Program-made: the position numbers and the translations under genes
Part shown: positions 26,206 to 35,459 of the stretch, one piece after another
Layout: every line of letters starts with the position of its first letter
Numbering within the stretch: position 1 is the stretch's first letter
Source of the DNA: Microbacterium sp. Leaf288
GTDB lineage: Bacteria; Actinomycetota; Actinomycetes; Actinomycetales; Microbacteriaceae
Assembly: GCF_001422925.1 (NCBI RefSeq)
Contig: NZ_LMNI01000010.1
Span: 812,405 to 876,404 of the forward strand
Length of the DNA: 64,000 bases
Reading direction: 5' to 3'
The notes under the pieces: generated by a model
The model's database searches: none
Told to the model about the DNA's origin: nothing
The model's input: the letters and a program-made list of their open reading frames with translations, nothing else

Positions 26206-26754
26206 GTGCTCGCCTGGGGTCGATGGGTCGTGTTGCTGGGGGCGGTACTGCTTCTGGCAGGCTGCAGCGCACCCTCTCCCGCGAGTCCACCCGTGCCGAT
26301 TCCCGCACGCGCGGTCTCGGCGCCTCCGCCCGACGAGGAGGCGACACCTCCTCGGTCGGATCCCACGGGCTCGGCCCTCGTCACGATCGACCCGATCGGA
26401 TTCGGCCTTCGGCCCGGCGCCGGGTCGCATCGCCTGGTGGCATGGGCGACGCAGTACTGCGAAGCGGCCGGGCTGTCGCCCTGCTCGGACATCGCCGATC
26501 GCGCCGAGCGCCTCTGCATCGAGCGATGGGACTGCCACCCGGCGCTGCTCGTGCCCTTCAGAGAGGGCACTGCCGCGTTCCTGTCGGGCGGGCGGTTCAC
26601 GTCGCCGGTGGTCTACGCCGTGTGGCTTTCGGAGAACCCGATGGTCGCCGTGGCCGGCGGCAGTCGGCACCTCCTCGAGTCATACCTGCTCACCGTCGGC
26701 GTGTGCCCCGACCAGGGAGGCGGCTACCCGCGCGGACCGGAGTGCCCGGCGTAG
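26206..26754 (+). CDS. Putative lipoprotein of unknown function
   Basis: 182 residues from GTG 26206 with a short lipoprotein signal (WVVLLGAVLLLAGC, Cys20), then a Pro/Ser-rich linker and a globular part with six further cysteines (for example YCEAAGLSPC, LCIERWDC) suggesting disulphides outside the cell. The ribosome-binding site GAGGGAG (26193-26199) abuts the ATG at 26200 but is 6 nt from the in-frame GTG at 26206, so GTG is preferred. No family is recognised. Confidence 0.65.
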   Translation: MLAWGRWVVLLGAVLLLAGCSAPSPASPPVPIPARAVSAPPPDEEATPPRSDPTGSALVTIDPIGFGLRPGAGSHRLVAWATQYCEAAGLSPCSDIADRAERLCIERWDCHPALLVPFREGTAAFLSGGRFTSPVVYAVWLSENPMVAVAGGSRHLLESYLLTVGVCPDQGGGYPRGPECPA

Positions 26755-26820
26755 GAGGAGCCCGCCGTTTCTCCCTAAGGGCTATGCCCAATCGACGCAG
26801 GCGCGGCGCGGTGGGACAGT

Positions 26821-26847
26821 GAGGCAGGCTCTCCGAGCCTGTGCCTC
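26821..26847 (+). other. Leader hairpin before the haloperoxidase-like gene
   Basis: GAGGCAGGCTC, TCC, then GAGCCT-gt-GCCTC form a two-part stem 25 bp upstream of the start codon. It may end the preceding lipoprotein transcript or stabilise the leader. Neither is shown. Confidence 0.35.
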
Positions 26848-26871
26848 AGATCCCCACTTGTGAGGTTGATC

Positions 26872-28218
26872 ATGAATACTCGTCGATCCATCGCCATCAT
26901 TGCGGCGGCACTCATCGCGTCGGTCTCACTCGGAGCCGCGGGGGCCTCGGCCGCACCGCCGACAGCCACGAACGCCACCGCCGTCGTCCATTGGAATGAG
27001 GTGGCGGCGAACACGCTCGCCGCCGTCCCCGGGCCGAACGGCGGCGCGCCGCCTGCGTATCAGATCAACATGGCCATGACACAGGGTGCCGTGTACGACG
27101 CGGTGACCGCGATCGGCCCGAAGCAGTACCAGCCGTACGTCCTCAAGCAGAGGTTCGGGGCGAAAGCGTCGATCGAGGCGGCGGTCGCCACGGCGGCGTA
27201 CGACGTGGTCCACGCACTCGTCTCGACGGCGCCGGAGATCGCGCCGTTCCCCGGCAGGGGCGGCCTCCTGACGACGCTGGACGCGCAGTACGCGGCGTCG
27301 GTCGACGCCATCGCCGAGAGCTCGTTCAAGAAGCAGGGCATCGCCGCCGGCCACGCAGCGGCGGACGCGATGCTGCAGGCCCGACAGGGCGACGGGCGAT
27401 TCGGTCCGTCGCAGTGGGTGCGCGACCCTCGAGCGGGGCACTGGTCCCCGCTGCTCAACGCGATGGGGCAGGAGATCCTCGACCCGACACCGTGGGTGGG
27501 CGGTGTCGAGCCGTTCCTCGTCGAGAGCGCGACCCAGTTCCGCTCGGCACCGCCGCTCGCGCTCGACAGCCCGGAATACGCGGCCGAGCTCAACGAGGTG
27601 CAGATGATCGGCAGGGCGACTGGGTCCAGCCGGACGGAAGCCCAGACCTACGTCGCACAGTGGTGGCAGTGGGCGCCGATCCTCGCATGGAACGAAGTCG
27701 CGCGGCAGCTGATCGTCGCCAACGAGCTCAGCGCCGCCGATTCCGCACGGCTTCTCGCGATGCAGAACCTGAGCGGTGCCGATGCCCTGATCACGTGCTG
27801 GGCGGACAAGTACTACTACGACTTCTGGCGGCCGTGGAACGCGATCCCGCGGGCGGACGAAGATGGCAACGGTGGGACGACCGCCGAACCAGGCTGGACG
27901 GCACTCCTCACGGCCCCGTACCCGGATCACCCGTCCGGACACAACTGCAACGACGGCGCGCATGCGGCTGTCCTTCGCATGTTCTTCGGCGATGTCGTCG
28001 CGGGGGGCTTCCACATGACGAGCACGTCAGCGGCGCTGCCCGCCGGTGCGCAGCGGGTTCGCACATTCGACACGTTCTCGCAGCCGCTCAGCGAACTCAT
28101 CGATGCGCGCATCTGGGCCGGCCTGCACTTCCGCTACGCGGACGTCGAGGGCCAGCGCCTGGGCGTCAACGTGGCGCAGTACGGGGCAGCGCACTACTTC
28201 CAGTCGGTGGGCCACTGA
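26872..28218 (+). CDS. Secreted vanadium-dependent haloperoxidase/PAP2-family enzyme
   Basis: 448 residues with a Sec signal peptide (NTRRSIAIIAAALIASVSLG...ASA, cut after about 27). The vanadate or phosphate pocket is complete: K313 and R320 in KYYYDFWRPWN, the PSGH loop (354-357), then R413, H419 and D424 in RIWAGLHFRYAD. This arrangement is shared by vanadium haloperoxidases and type 2 acid phosphatases. The long helical N-terminal half favours the haloperoxidase-like branch. Halogenation would require vanadate and peroxide outside the cell. Whether it oxidises halides or removes phosphate cannot be decided. ATG 26872 is preceded by GAGG at 6 nt. Confidence 0.82.
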   Translation: MNTRRSIAIIAAALIASVSLGAAGASAAPPTATNATAVVHWNEVAANTLAAVPGPNGGAPPAYQINMAMTQGAVYDAVTAIGPKQYQPYVLKQRFGAKASIEAAVATAAYDVVHALVSTAPEIAPFPGRGGLLTTLDAQYAASVDAIAESSFKKQGIAAGHAAADAMLQARQGDGRFGPSQWVRDPRAGHWSPLLNAMGQEILDPTPWVGGVEPFLVESATQFRSAPPLALDSPEYAAELNEVQMIGRATGSSRTEAQTYVAQWWQWAPILAWNEVARQLIVANELSAADSARLLAMQNLSGADALITCWADKYYYDFWRPWNAIPRADEDGNGGTTAEPGWTALLTAPYPDHPSGHNCNDGAHAAVLRMFFGDVVAGGFHMTSTSAALPAGAQRVRTFDTFSQPLSELIDARIWAGLHFRYADVEGQRLGVNVAQYGAAHYFQSVGH

Positions 28219-28292
28219 CTGCCCGCGCATACGGTGACGGGCGAGGCGCCCGAGATCACCGACCCGCGCCTGCGCGCGAGCGCTCTGGAGCG

Positions 28293-29507
28293 TCAGCTGG
28301 CCGCCACGAACCGGGGCAGATCCAGCGCACCCCCGCGCGCCGCCTCGACGGCGGCGCGCACAGCTCCGACCGACACGATGTCGGCGCCCAGGTCGGACGC
28401 GACGATCTCGGGCGCGGGCAGGTCCAGCTCCTGCGGCAGCGCGTCGAGCGCCGCGTCGATCACCGGCCCTGCGCCGGCGGCGACGGCGCCCGACACGATG
28501 ATCCGTCGGGAATCGAAGAGGCTCCCCAGGACTCCGGCGATGACGGCGAGCGTCTCTCCCACCTGCCGCGCGACGAGCACCGCACCCGTGTCGCCTTCGG
28601 AGGCGAGCGCGAGCACGGTCTTGGCGTCGATCTGGGCGGAGTCCAGTCCCCACAGCGCACTTGACGATGGCAGCGATGCCTCCGCCAGCGCACGACGTGC
28701 CAGCTCGGCCACCCGGTAGCCGAGCCCCCACGCCCCTTCGACGCCCGCGACGTGGTCGAAGGCGACCATCTCGGCGGCGCCGCCATGCGCACCACGGAGC
28801 GGAGTCCCGTCGACCCACACGCCAGCGCCGAGGCGCTCTCCTGCGAGAAGCGTCACGAAGTCGTCGCAGCCGACGGCCGCGCCGACCGCCCGCTCCGCCA
28901 CCGCCGCCAGCGACGCATCGTTCTCGACCCGCACGATCGGCGCCCATTCGCCGAAGAGGTCGCCGAACGACGGGTTCATCCGACGCCAGAAGTCATCCCG
29001 GTGAGGAGGCGACGCCCCGTTCCGGTCCACGGGCGCCGGAACACCGACGCACAGCGCAACGACGTCGGTTCGCGTGATCCCGGCCGCCGCCAGCGCATCA
29101 TCGACCACACGCGCGGCGTCGCGACGCCGGTCTTCGGGTGAATCGTGAGACGCATCGGCTGCCAGATGGCGCACCGCCCGCGCGGCGCCGCGCAGATCCG
29201 CGACGGTCGCCGTGAGGTGGGCGCGACCGGCGTCCAGCCCGACCACGTATCCGCTGTCCTCGCGGAACGCGAACCGCCGAGCCGGTCGCCCCTTCTGGTA
29301 CTCCCCCACCGCACGGGCGTTCGGCAGCTCGGCGAGCAGCCCGCGCTCGACGAGTTCATCGACGACGTCGATGGCGGTCGACCGCGTGAGCCCGACGTGT
29401 CCGATCACGTCCGAGGCTGTCAGTGCGTCGGCGTCCCAGGCGAAGCCGAGGACAGCGTCCAGGCTCGCGCGACGCAGTGCCGTCGGGGTGAGCAGCGATT
29501 GTGACAT
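28293..29507 (-). CDS. ROK-family sugar-responsive transcriptional regulator
   Basis: 404 residues: N-terminal winged helix (TASDVIGHVGLTRSTAIDVVDEL), then an ASKHA sugar-kinase-like domain (VVGLDAGRAHLTATVADLRG; VVALCVGVPAPVD; VRVENDASLAAVAE). The cysteine cluster that binds zinc in most ROK proteins (CxCGxxGC) is missing: the corresponding segment reads HGGAAEMVAFDHVAG. Ligand binding may therefore differ from NagC/XylR types. It is divergent from the sugar importer operon and a 26-bp palindrome lies in the shared region, so it most likely represses that operon until a sugar binds. Confidence 0.88.
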   Translation of the reverse strand: MSQSLLTPTALRRASLDAVLGFAWDADALTASDVIGHVGLTRSTAIDVVDELVERGLLAELPNARAVGEYQKGRPARRFAFREDSGYVVGLDAGRAHLTATVADLRGAARAVRHLAADASHDSPEDRRRDAARVVDDALAAAGITRTDVVALCVGVPAPVDRNGASPPHRDDFWRRMNPSFGDLFGEWAPIVRVENDASLAAVAERAVGAAVGCDDFVTLLAGERLGAGVWVDGTPLRGAHGGAAEMVAFDHVAGVEGAWGLGYRVAELARRALAEASLPSSSALWGLDSAQIDAKTVLALASEGDTGAVLVARQVGETLAVIAGVLGSLFDSRRIIVSGAVAAGAGPVIDAALDALPQELDLPAPEIVASDLGADIVSVGAVRAAVEAARGGALDLPRFVAAS

Positions 29508-29560
29508 CGAGGTCTTGACCTTTCACGCGTTCCTCAGCATTATGGTCCATATCCAGTTGA

Positions 29561-29586
29561 TTCGACGAGTAAATCTACTCTTCGAA
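29561..29586. promoter_or_regulatory. Palindromic operator for the ROK regulator
   Basis: TTCGACGAGTA-AATC-TACTCTTCGAA is an inverted repeat with 11-bp arms and one mismatch, halfway between the regulator start (29507) and the binding-protein start (29625). Position and symmetry fit a ROK dimer site. Confidence 0.6.
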
Positions 29587-29624
29587 CCAACGAGACCCAC
29601 AACCCACGGAAAAAGGACAACGAC

Positions 29625-30893
29625 GTGCCTGCAGCATCCGTCTTCCTCCGCCGCGCGAGCGCGGCGGGCGCCGTCATCGCGATCCTCGGCACCTCCCTGG
29701 TCGCGTGCTCCGGCGCATCGACCGGCCCGGCCGAGGTGAGGTTCCATCTCAGCAAGCCGGAGGCGATCCCCTACTTCCGCGATCTCATCAAGGAGTACAA
29801 CGCGAGCCAAGACGAGGTCGAGGTCGTCTTCGACACCTCTTCGAACCTGCAGGCGGGCTTCCTGCGCGGCAACCCGCCGGACCTCGGTCTGCTCAACTAC
29901 AACATGGAGATGGCGCGCTTCATGGAACGCGGCGCCCTCAGCGACCTGAGCGACATGCCCGAGGCCGACCGCATCCTCCCCGAGGTGCAGGATCTGGTCG
30001 ACCAGTACGCCACCTACCCTGGGCGCACGAGCGTGCTGCCGTACTCGGTGATGGCGGCGTCCGTCATCTACAACAAGCAGATCTTCGACGAACAGGGTCT
30101 CGAGGTCCCCACCACGTGGGACGAGCTCGTCGAGGTCTGCGACGCGCTGAAGGCGGCGGGCATCACGCCGTTCTACGCCACCTTCAAGGACCCGTGGACC
30201 GTCGGGCAGGGATGGTTCGACTACGCCGTCGGCGGTGAGGTCGACGTCGCCTCGTTCTACGACGAGATGAACGAGCTCGGCACCGAGGTCGGCCCGGACT
30301 CGCCGGTGTCGTTCGAGAAGACCCTCGCCGACCCCGTCGAGCGGATGACGCAGCTCACGAGCGAGTACACGAACGCGGATGCCGCGAGCCGGGGCTACGG
30401 CGACGGCAACCTCGCCTTCGCGAAGGGCGAGGCGGCGATGTACCTCCAGGGGCCGTGGGCGTTCGGCGAGATCGACAAGACGAACCCCGACCTCGACCTC
30501 GGCACGTTCCCGCTGCCGATGACCGACGACCCCGATGACAACAAGGTGCGGGTCAACATCGACCTCGCCGCGTGGATCCCCGAGGCATCCGATCAGAAGG
30601 AGGGTGCGCGCGACTTCCTGAGCTACCTGTTCCGCAAGGACGTGATGGACGAGTACAACGCCGCGTTCCTCGGCTACGGCACCACCACCGACTCTGCACC
30701 GGTCACCGACGAGCGCATCCTCGGCATGAAGGAGTACTACGACTCCGCGAAGTTCTACCAGGGCGCCTCGAAGGCGATCCCGCTGACCATCCCCACCGAC
30801 AACTACATGCAGGGCATCGTGACCGGGTCCGACATCGAGAGCACACTGCGCACCCTCGACGCCGACTGGGCTCGGCTGGCACTGCGCCAATAG
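29625..30893 (+). CDS. Sugar ABC transporter substrate-binding lipoprotein
   Basis: 422 residues, bacterial extracellular solute-binding family 1. The lipoprotein signal ends in LGTSLVAC (Cys28). The mature domain has typical segments: IPYFRDLIKEYNASQDEVEV, PYSVMAASVIYNKQIFDEQG, VPTTWDELVEVCDALKAAG and EAAMYLQGPWAFGEI. It starts at GTG 29625 with AAAAGGA upstream. First gene of the importer operon. The neighbouring alpha-glucosidase suggests an alpha-linked gluco-oligosaccharide as ligand, by inference. Confidence 0.9.
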   Translation: MPAASVFLRRASAAGAVIAILGTSLVACSGASTGPAEVRFHLSKPEAIPYFRDLIKEYNASQDEVEVVFDTSSNLQAGFLRGNPPDLGLLNYNMEMARFMERGALSDLSDMPEADRILPEVQDLVDQYATYPGRTSVLPYSVMAASVIYNKQIFDEQGLEVPTTWDELVEVCDALKAAGITPFYATFKDPWTVGQGWFDYAVGGEVDVASFYDEMNELGTEVGPDSPVSFEKTLADPVERMTQLTSEYTNADAASRGYGDGNLAFAKGEAAMYLQGPWAFGEIDKTNPDLDLGTFPLPMTDDPDDNKVRVNIDLAAWIPEASDQKEGARDFLSYLFRKDVMDEYNAAFLGYGTTTDSAPVTDERILGMKEYYDSAKFYQGASKAIPLTIPTDNYMQGIVTGSDIESTLRTLDADWARLALRQ

Positions 30894-30915
30894 CAGACAC
30901 GAAGGGAACGCACTC

Positions 30916-31848
30916 ATGGCAACCACCACGGCCACCCTCACGGTGCCCAAGGCGGGCAGGCGCTCCGGCGCGGCGACGATGCCGCGCACGCGCCGACGCG
31001 TCGAAGGGGTCTACTACCTCTTCCTGCTCCCCGCCCTCATCCTGTTCACACTCGCCATCACGATCCCGGCGGTCATCGGCATCTTCTTCAGCTTCACCGA
31101 CTCGATCGGGTTCGGCGACTGGGAGTTCGTCGGGCTCATCAACTACGTGGCCGTCTTCACCGACCCGGCGATCCTGCAGAGCTATCTGTTCACCTTCGGC
31201 TTCGCTGCTGTCACCGTCATCGTCGTGAACGTGCTGGCGTTCCTGCTCGCGGTCGGGCTCGTCTCGCGCGTGCGGCTGAAGGCCGGGCTGCGAGCGATCT
31301 TCGTCATCCCGATGGTGATCTCGGGCATCATCATCGCCTACGTCTTCAACTTCCTGTTCTCGAACTCCCTGCCCGGGCTCGGGCAGGCGTGGGGCATCCC
31401 ATGGCTCAGCGAGAGCATCCTCGCGAATCCGGATCTCGCGTGGATCGCCATCGTGATCGTCACGGCGTGGCAGGCGATCCCCGGCACGCTCCTCATCTAC
31501 ATCGCCGGCCTCCTGTCCATCCCGGGCGACGTGTACGAAGCGGCCGACATCGACGGCGCCGGCAAGATGCAGCAGCTCCTGCGGATCACGCTGCCACTGG
31601 TCGCGGGGTACGTCGTGATCAACGTCATCCTCGGCTTCAAGAACTTCCTGAACGCGTACGACATCATCGTCGGCCTCACCAACGGCGGCCCCGGCACCGC
31701 CACCCGCAGCATCGCGATGACGATCTTCACCGGCTTCTCGGGTGGCGACTACGCCTACCAGATGGCCAACGCCACGATCTTCTTCGTCATCGCGCTGATC
31801 CTCTCCCTCCTCCAACTCCGTCTCACTCGCGGAAGGAACGTGTTCTGA
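30916..31848 (+). CDS. Sugar ABC transporter permease (MalF-like)
   Basis: 310 residues with six main transmembrane segments after a basic cytoplasmic lead. The EAA coupling motif is EAADIDGAGKMQQLLRITLP (about residues 211-230), contacting the ATPase. The C-terminal part NGGPGTATRSIAMTIFTGFS is typical of MalF/UgpA-type subunits. It pairs with the next gene, whose start overlaps its stop by one base (TGATG). Confidence 0.9.
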   Translation: MATTTATLTVPKAGRRSGAATMPRTRRRVEGVYYLFLLPALILFTLAITIPAVIGIFFSFTDSIGFGDWEFVGLINYVAVFTDPAILQSYLFTFGFAAVTVIVVNVLAFLLAVGLVSRVRLKAGLRAIFVIPMVISGIIIAYVFNFLFSNSLPGLGQAWGIPWLSESILANPDLAWIAIVIVTAWQAIPGTLLIYIAGLLSIPGDVYEAADIDGAGKMQQLLRITLPLVAGYVVINVILGFKNFLNAYDIIVGLTNGGPGTATRSIAMTIFTGFSGGDYAYQMANATIFFVIALILSLLQLRLTRGRNVF

Positions 31849-32765
31849 TGACCACGCAAGCAGCCCTCGCCGTCGAGGACATCAACGCCGAACGCGTGCT
31901 CGACGGCGACGCCGTCCGCAAACCCGCCCGCTCGCGCTTCGCGATGGAGCGCGTGAACTGGTCCGGCACGATCGTGCTGATCCTCTGCGCCTTCACGGTC
32001 CTGATCCCGCTGTACGTCACGATCACTATGGCGTTCAAGACGCAGGGTCAGGCCGTCGACGGCAACGCGTTCTCGCTTCCGGCGCCGTGGAGCATCGAAG
32101 GGTTCGTCGCCGCCTGGGAGCTGACCGACTTCCCACGGGCGTTCACCATCTCGCTCCTCGTGACGGCGTTCACCGTCGCCGGCACGATCATCCTGGCCGC
32201 GCTGGCGTCGTTCGCCATCTCGCGCAACTGGGATCGCAAGCTCTTCCGCTACTCGTTCTACTACCTGCTTGCGGCGATGTTCCTGCCGTTCCCGGTGGTG
32301 GCGCTCCCCCAGATCCAGTTGACGGGACTCGCCGGGCTCGACAATCCCGTGGGCGTGACGATCCTGCACATCATGTTCCAGCTGAGCTTCAGCATCCTGC
32401 TGTTCACAGCGTTCCTGCGGTCGATCCCCGGTGAGCTCGAAGAGGCCGCCCGCATCGACGGCGCCACGACGTGGCAGACGTTCTGGCGGCTCATCTTCCC
32501 GTTGCTCGCGCCGATGAGTGCCACTGTCGGGATCTTCGCATTCCTGGCATCGTGGAATGACTTCATGATGCCGTCGCTCATCATCTCGGACCCGGCATCG
32601 CAGACGCTTCCGGTCGTCCAGAACATCTTCCAGACCCAGTTCAGCAACAACTACAACGTGTCGTTCGCCTCGTACCTCATGGCGATGGCGCCCGCGATCA
32701 TCGTCTATCTGTTCACCCAGCGATGGGTCATGGAAGGCGTGACCCAGGGAGCCGTCAAGGGCTGA
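31848..32765 (+). CDS. Sugar ABC transporter permease (MalG-like)
   Basis: 305 residues, six transmembrane segments, EAA motif EEAARIDGATTWQTFWRLIF (about 199-218) and a C-terminal QRWVMEGVTQGAVKG typical of MalG-type subunits. No ATPase gene follows. In actinobacteria such importers usually borrow a shared MsiK-type ATPase encoded elsewhere, and that is the likely arrangement here. Confidence 0.9.
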   Translation: MTTQAALAVEDINAERVLDGDAVRKPARSRFAMERVNWSGTIVLILCAFTVLIPLYVTITMAFKTQGQAVDGNAFSLPAPWSIEGFVAAWELTDFPRAFTISLLVTAFTVAGTIILAALASFAISRNWDRKLFRYSFYYLLAAMFLPFPVVALPQIQLTGLAGLDNPVGVTILHIMFQLSFSILLFTAFLRSIPGELEEAARIDGATTWQTFWRLIFPLLAPMSATVGIFAFLASWNDFMMPSLIISDPASQTLPVVQNIFQTQFSNNYNVSFASYLMAMAPAIIVYLFTQRWVMEGVTQGAVKG

Positions 32766-32821
32766 GGCCGCGGCATCCCACTCTCCCACCGAAGAATCAC
32801 CTCGAAAGGAAACGCGTCTCC

Positions 32822-34513
32822 GTGACGACTGTGCACTCCGCACCGCTGACCGCAAAGCTGAATGACCTCACGACCCCCGATTGGTGGCGTCAGGCGGTCG
32901 TCTACCAGGTGTATCCGCGGAGCTTCGCGGATGCCGACGGCGACGGCATCGGCGACATCCGAGGCGTCACCTCGCGCGTGCCCTACCTGAAAGAGCTGGG
33001 GATCGACGCGGTCTGGCTGAGCCCGTTCTATCCGTCGGCGCTGGCTGACGGCGGCTACGACGTCGCCGACTACCGCGACGTCGACCCTCGCCTGGGCACG
33101 CTCGAGGACTTCGATGAGATGCTCAGGGCGCTGCACGGCGCGGGCATCAAGGTGGTGGTCGACATCGTGCCGAACCACACGTCGGATCAGCACGAATGGT
33201 TCCAGGAGGCACTCGCGGCCGGCCGAGGCTCGGCCGCTCGCGCACGGTACATCTTCCGCGACGGATCCGGGCCGGAGGGCTCCGAGCCGCCCGCTGACTG
33301 GGTGTCGGTGTTCGGCGGCTCGGCCTGGGAGCGCGTGGCCGACGGGCAGTGGTACTTCCACAACTTCGCGGTCGAGCAGCCCGACCTCGACTGGTCGAAC
33401 CCGGAGGTGCGCGCCGACTTCGTGAAGACGCTGCGTTTCTGGTCGGACCGGGGTGTCGACGGCTTCCGCATCGACGTGGCGCACATGCTCACAAAGGATT
33501 TCGTCGATCCCCTCCCCTCGCAGGCCGAGCTCGACGCGATGCCTCGCGACGGCAACCACCCGATGATCGACCGCGACGATGTGCACGAGGTGTACGCGGA
33601 GTGGCGCGAGGTGTTCGACTCCTACGACCCGCCGCGCACCGCCGTGGCCGAGGCGTGGGTCGAGCCTTCCCGCATCCCGCTGTACGCGCGCGCCGAGAGC
33701 CTGGGCCAGGCCTTCAACTTCGACTTGCTCGAGGCAGACTTCGACGCCGCGCAGTTCCGCCGGATCGTCGGGGACAACCTCGCGCTCGCCGGGAAGTCGG
33801 GCTCGTCGACCACGTGGGTGCTGTCGAACCACGACGTGGTGCGTCATGCGACGCGTTACGGACTGCCCGACGTCGAGCGCGACGACAAGGGACGCCCCAC
33901 GCGCAAGCACGGCAACGAGTGGCTGCTGTCGGGCGGTACGTCGCCCGTGCTCGACACCGAGCGCGGACTGCGCCGCGCCCGCGCCGCGACGCTCTTCGTG
34001 CTGGGCCTGCCGGGTTCGGCGTATGTCTACCAGGGCGAAGAACTGGGCCTGCACGAAGTGGCCGCGATCCCCGACTCCCAGCGCCAGGACCCGACCTTCT
34101 TCCGCAGCCCCGGCGAGGACATCGGACGGGACGGATGCCGCGTTCCGCTGCCGTGGTCGGCTTCGGGGTCCTCCCTCGGTTTCGGCGACGGCGGCGCCCA
34201 CCTGCCGCAACCCGAGTGGTTCGCGGATCTCGCGGTGTCGGTAGAGGAGGACGACCCGCGCTCGACGCTCGCGCTCTACCGCCAAGCCCTCGCGCTGCGC
34301 CGGCTGCTGCAGACCGGCGAATCGCTGGAGTGGATCGACACCGGTCGCGAGGACGTGCTGGCTTTCCGCCGTCCGAACGGGTGGACGGTCTTCACCAACT
34401 TCGGTGAGACACCGTACGATCTGCCCGACGGAGGCGCGATGTCGCTCTCGAGCCACCACGTCGAGGGTCGCGAGCTCCCGGGCGAGGCGACCGTCTGGAT
34501 CTCTGGGGCCTGA
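32822..34513 (+). CDS. GH13 family alpha-glucosidase (cytoplasmic)
   Basis: 563 residues with a (beta/alpha)8 barrel. QVYPRSFADADGDGIGDIRG and VDIVPNHTSDQHEWF are region I-type motifs. The nucleophile is D218 in GFRIDVAH, the acid/base E277 in AVAEAW, and the third acid D338 in LSNHDVV. There is no signal peptide, so it acts on sugar imported by the three upstream gene products. It resembles exo-acting alpha-glucosidases or oligo-1,6-glucosidases rather than amylases. GTG 32822 with AAAGGAAA about 10 nt upstream is taken as the start. A strong terminator closes the operon. Confidence 0.9.
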   Translation: MTTVHSAPLTAKLNDLTTPDWWRQAVVYQVYPRSFADADGDGIGDIRGVTSRVPYLKELGIDAVWLSPFYPSALADGGYDVADYRDVDPRLGTLEDFDEMLRALHGAGIKVVVDIVPNHTSDQHEWFQEALAAGRGSAARARYIFRDGSGPEGSEPPADWVSVFGGSAWERVADGQWYFHNFAVEQPDLDWSNPEVRADFVKTLRFWSDRGVDGFRIDVAHMLTKDFVDPLPSQAELDAMPRDGNHPMIDRDDVHEVYAEWREVFDSYDPPRTAVAEAWVEPSRIPLYARAESLGQAFNFDLLEADFDAAQFRRIVGDNLALAGKSGSSTTWVLSNHDVVRHATRYGLPDVERDDKGRPTRKHGNEWLLSGGTSPVLDTERGLRRARAATLFVLGLPGSAYVYQGEELGLHEVAAIPDSQRQDPTFFRSPGEDIGRDGCRVPLPWSASGSSLGFGDGGAHLPQPEWFADLAVSVEEDDPRSTLALYRQALALRRLLQTGESLEWIDTGREDVLAFRRPNGWTVFTNFGETPYDLPDGGAMSLSSHHVEGRELPGEATVWISGA

Positions 34514-34536
34514 CCGCCCCTCCCGAGCGCAGGGCA

Positions 34537-34572
34537 GCGGATGCCGCGGCAAGCGAGAGCCGCGGCATCCGC
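34537..34572 (+). terminator. Terminator of the sugar operon
   Basis: GCGGATGCCGCGGC and GCCGCGGCATCCGC form a perfect 14-bp stem with an 8-nt loop, 24 bp after the GH13 stop. It is followed by GTCTGGG, without a real T-run. Confidence 0.7.
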
Positions 34573-34771
34573 GTCTGGGAATCACCTCGAGAGAAGGCGG
34601 CGCGACATCGATCACCGCCCCGCTTGCGAAGCGTGCCGGAGGAAGTCCGGGAACTTGGCAGAACACCGTGGACGGAGCGTCATCCGGACCAGCGACGGCT
34701 GCAGCTTTGATCCGCCGGAGCCCCGCGCCGCCGTTGTTCTCTGCGTCCTGTCGGTGGCGTTGGAGTTGCCG

Positions 34772-34867
34772 ATGGCCGTTGAGATCGCAATGATCGCCGG
34801 AGCTCTCGTGCTGCTGGCATCTGCGGGTGGGTTGATCGGTGCGGCTGCGGTGGCGCGAAAGACGTGA
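34772..34867 (+). CDS. Possible 31-residue membrane peptide
   Basis: MAVEIAMIAGALVLLASAGG followed by LIGAAAVARKT: one hydrophobic segment with a basic end. GGAG lies 6 nt before the ATG. It sits alone in a gene-poor gap between the sugar operon and an acetyltransferase. Small size and lack of any recognised relative keep this tentative. Confidence 0.35.
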   Translation: MAVEIAMIAGALVLLASAGGLIGAAAVARKT

Positions 34868-34910
34868 GTGGGCTGTGTCTCGGCAGGTACCGCCCGTTTA
34901 GGCTTGCCCG

Positions 34911-35459
34911 ATGCCTGAGGAATTCCGCGTCGTGTCGCATGGCGCACTGACCGCCTCACAACTCTCCGCTCTGCGGGGGTTGTTCGACCGGGAGTACCTC
35001 GCAGAGTACGGAGGGTGGGATCCGGATCGGCCCTACGGATACTCGCCTGCCAGCGTGCACATCCTCGCCTTCGTGGGCTCTGCGCTGGTGGGCCACGTCG
35101 GGTTTCAGACCCGGACGCTCACCGTCGGGGAAGCGGAAGTCACGGTCGCCGGCACAGGCGGCGTCTTGGTAGACGAGGTTGCGCGCGGCAGCGGGCTTGG
35201 TCGGCGCCTCATGCGTCGCGCGCAGGAAGCGATGTGGGAGGACGAGCGAATACAGTTCGGCTACCTCGGTTGCCGAGAGGGAGTCATTCCGTTCTACGAG
35301 AGCGCCGGGTGGCAACGAGTGCGAGCCGTCGAGCGTCACACATCGATGCAGGATCCGCGGTCGACGGTGGTGTCGTCCGACGGTCCACTGCTGATCTTCC
35401 CCATCCGGGGACGCGATTGGCCGGCCGGCGAAATCGACCTGCGCGGCACCCCCTGGTGA
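34911..35459 (+). CDS. GNAT family N-acetyltransferase, AAC(2')/NodA-like
   Basis: 182 residues. The acetyl-CoA loop is ARGSGLGRRLMRRA (about 91-104) after the beta4 strand VTVAGTGGVLVDEV. FGYLGCREGVIPFYESAGWQ forms the conserved C-terminal half, and the tail ends GEIDLRGTPW. This overall layout, including the late tryptophan tail, resembles aminoglycoside 2'-N-acetyltransferases and related proteins, but resistance activity should not be assumed. It is a single gene. Confidence 0.8.
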   Translation: MPEEFRVVSHGALTASQLSALRGLFDREYLAEYGGWDPDRPYGYSPASVHILAFVGSALVGHVGFQTRTLTVGEAEVTVAGTGGVLVDEVARGSGLGRRLMRRAQEAMWEDERIQFGYLGCREGVIPFYESAGWQRVRAVERHTSMQDPRSTVVSSDGPLLIFPIRGRDWPAGEIDLRGTPW

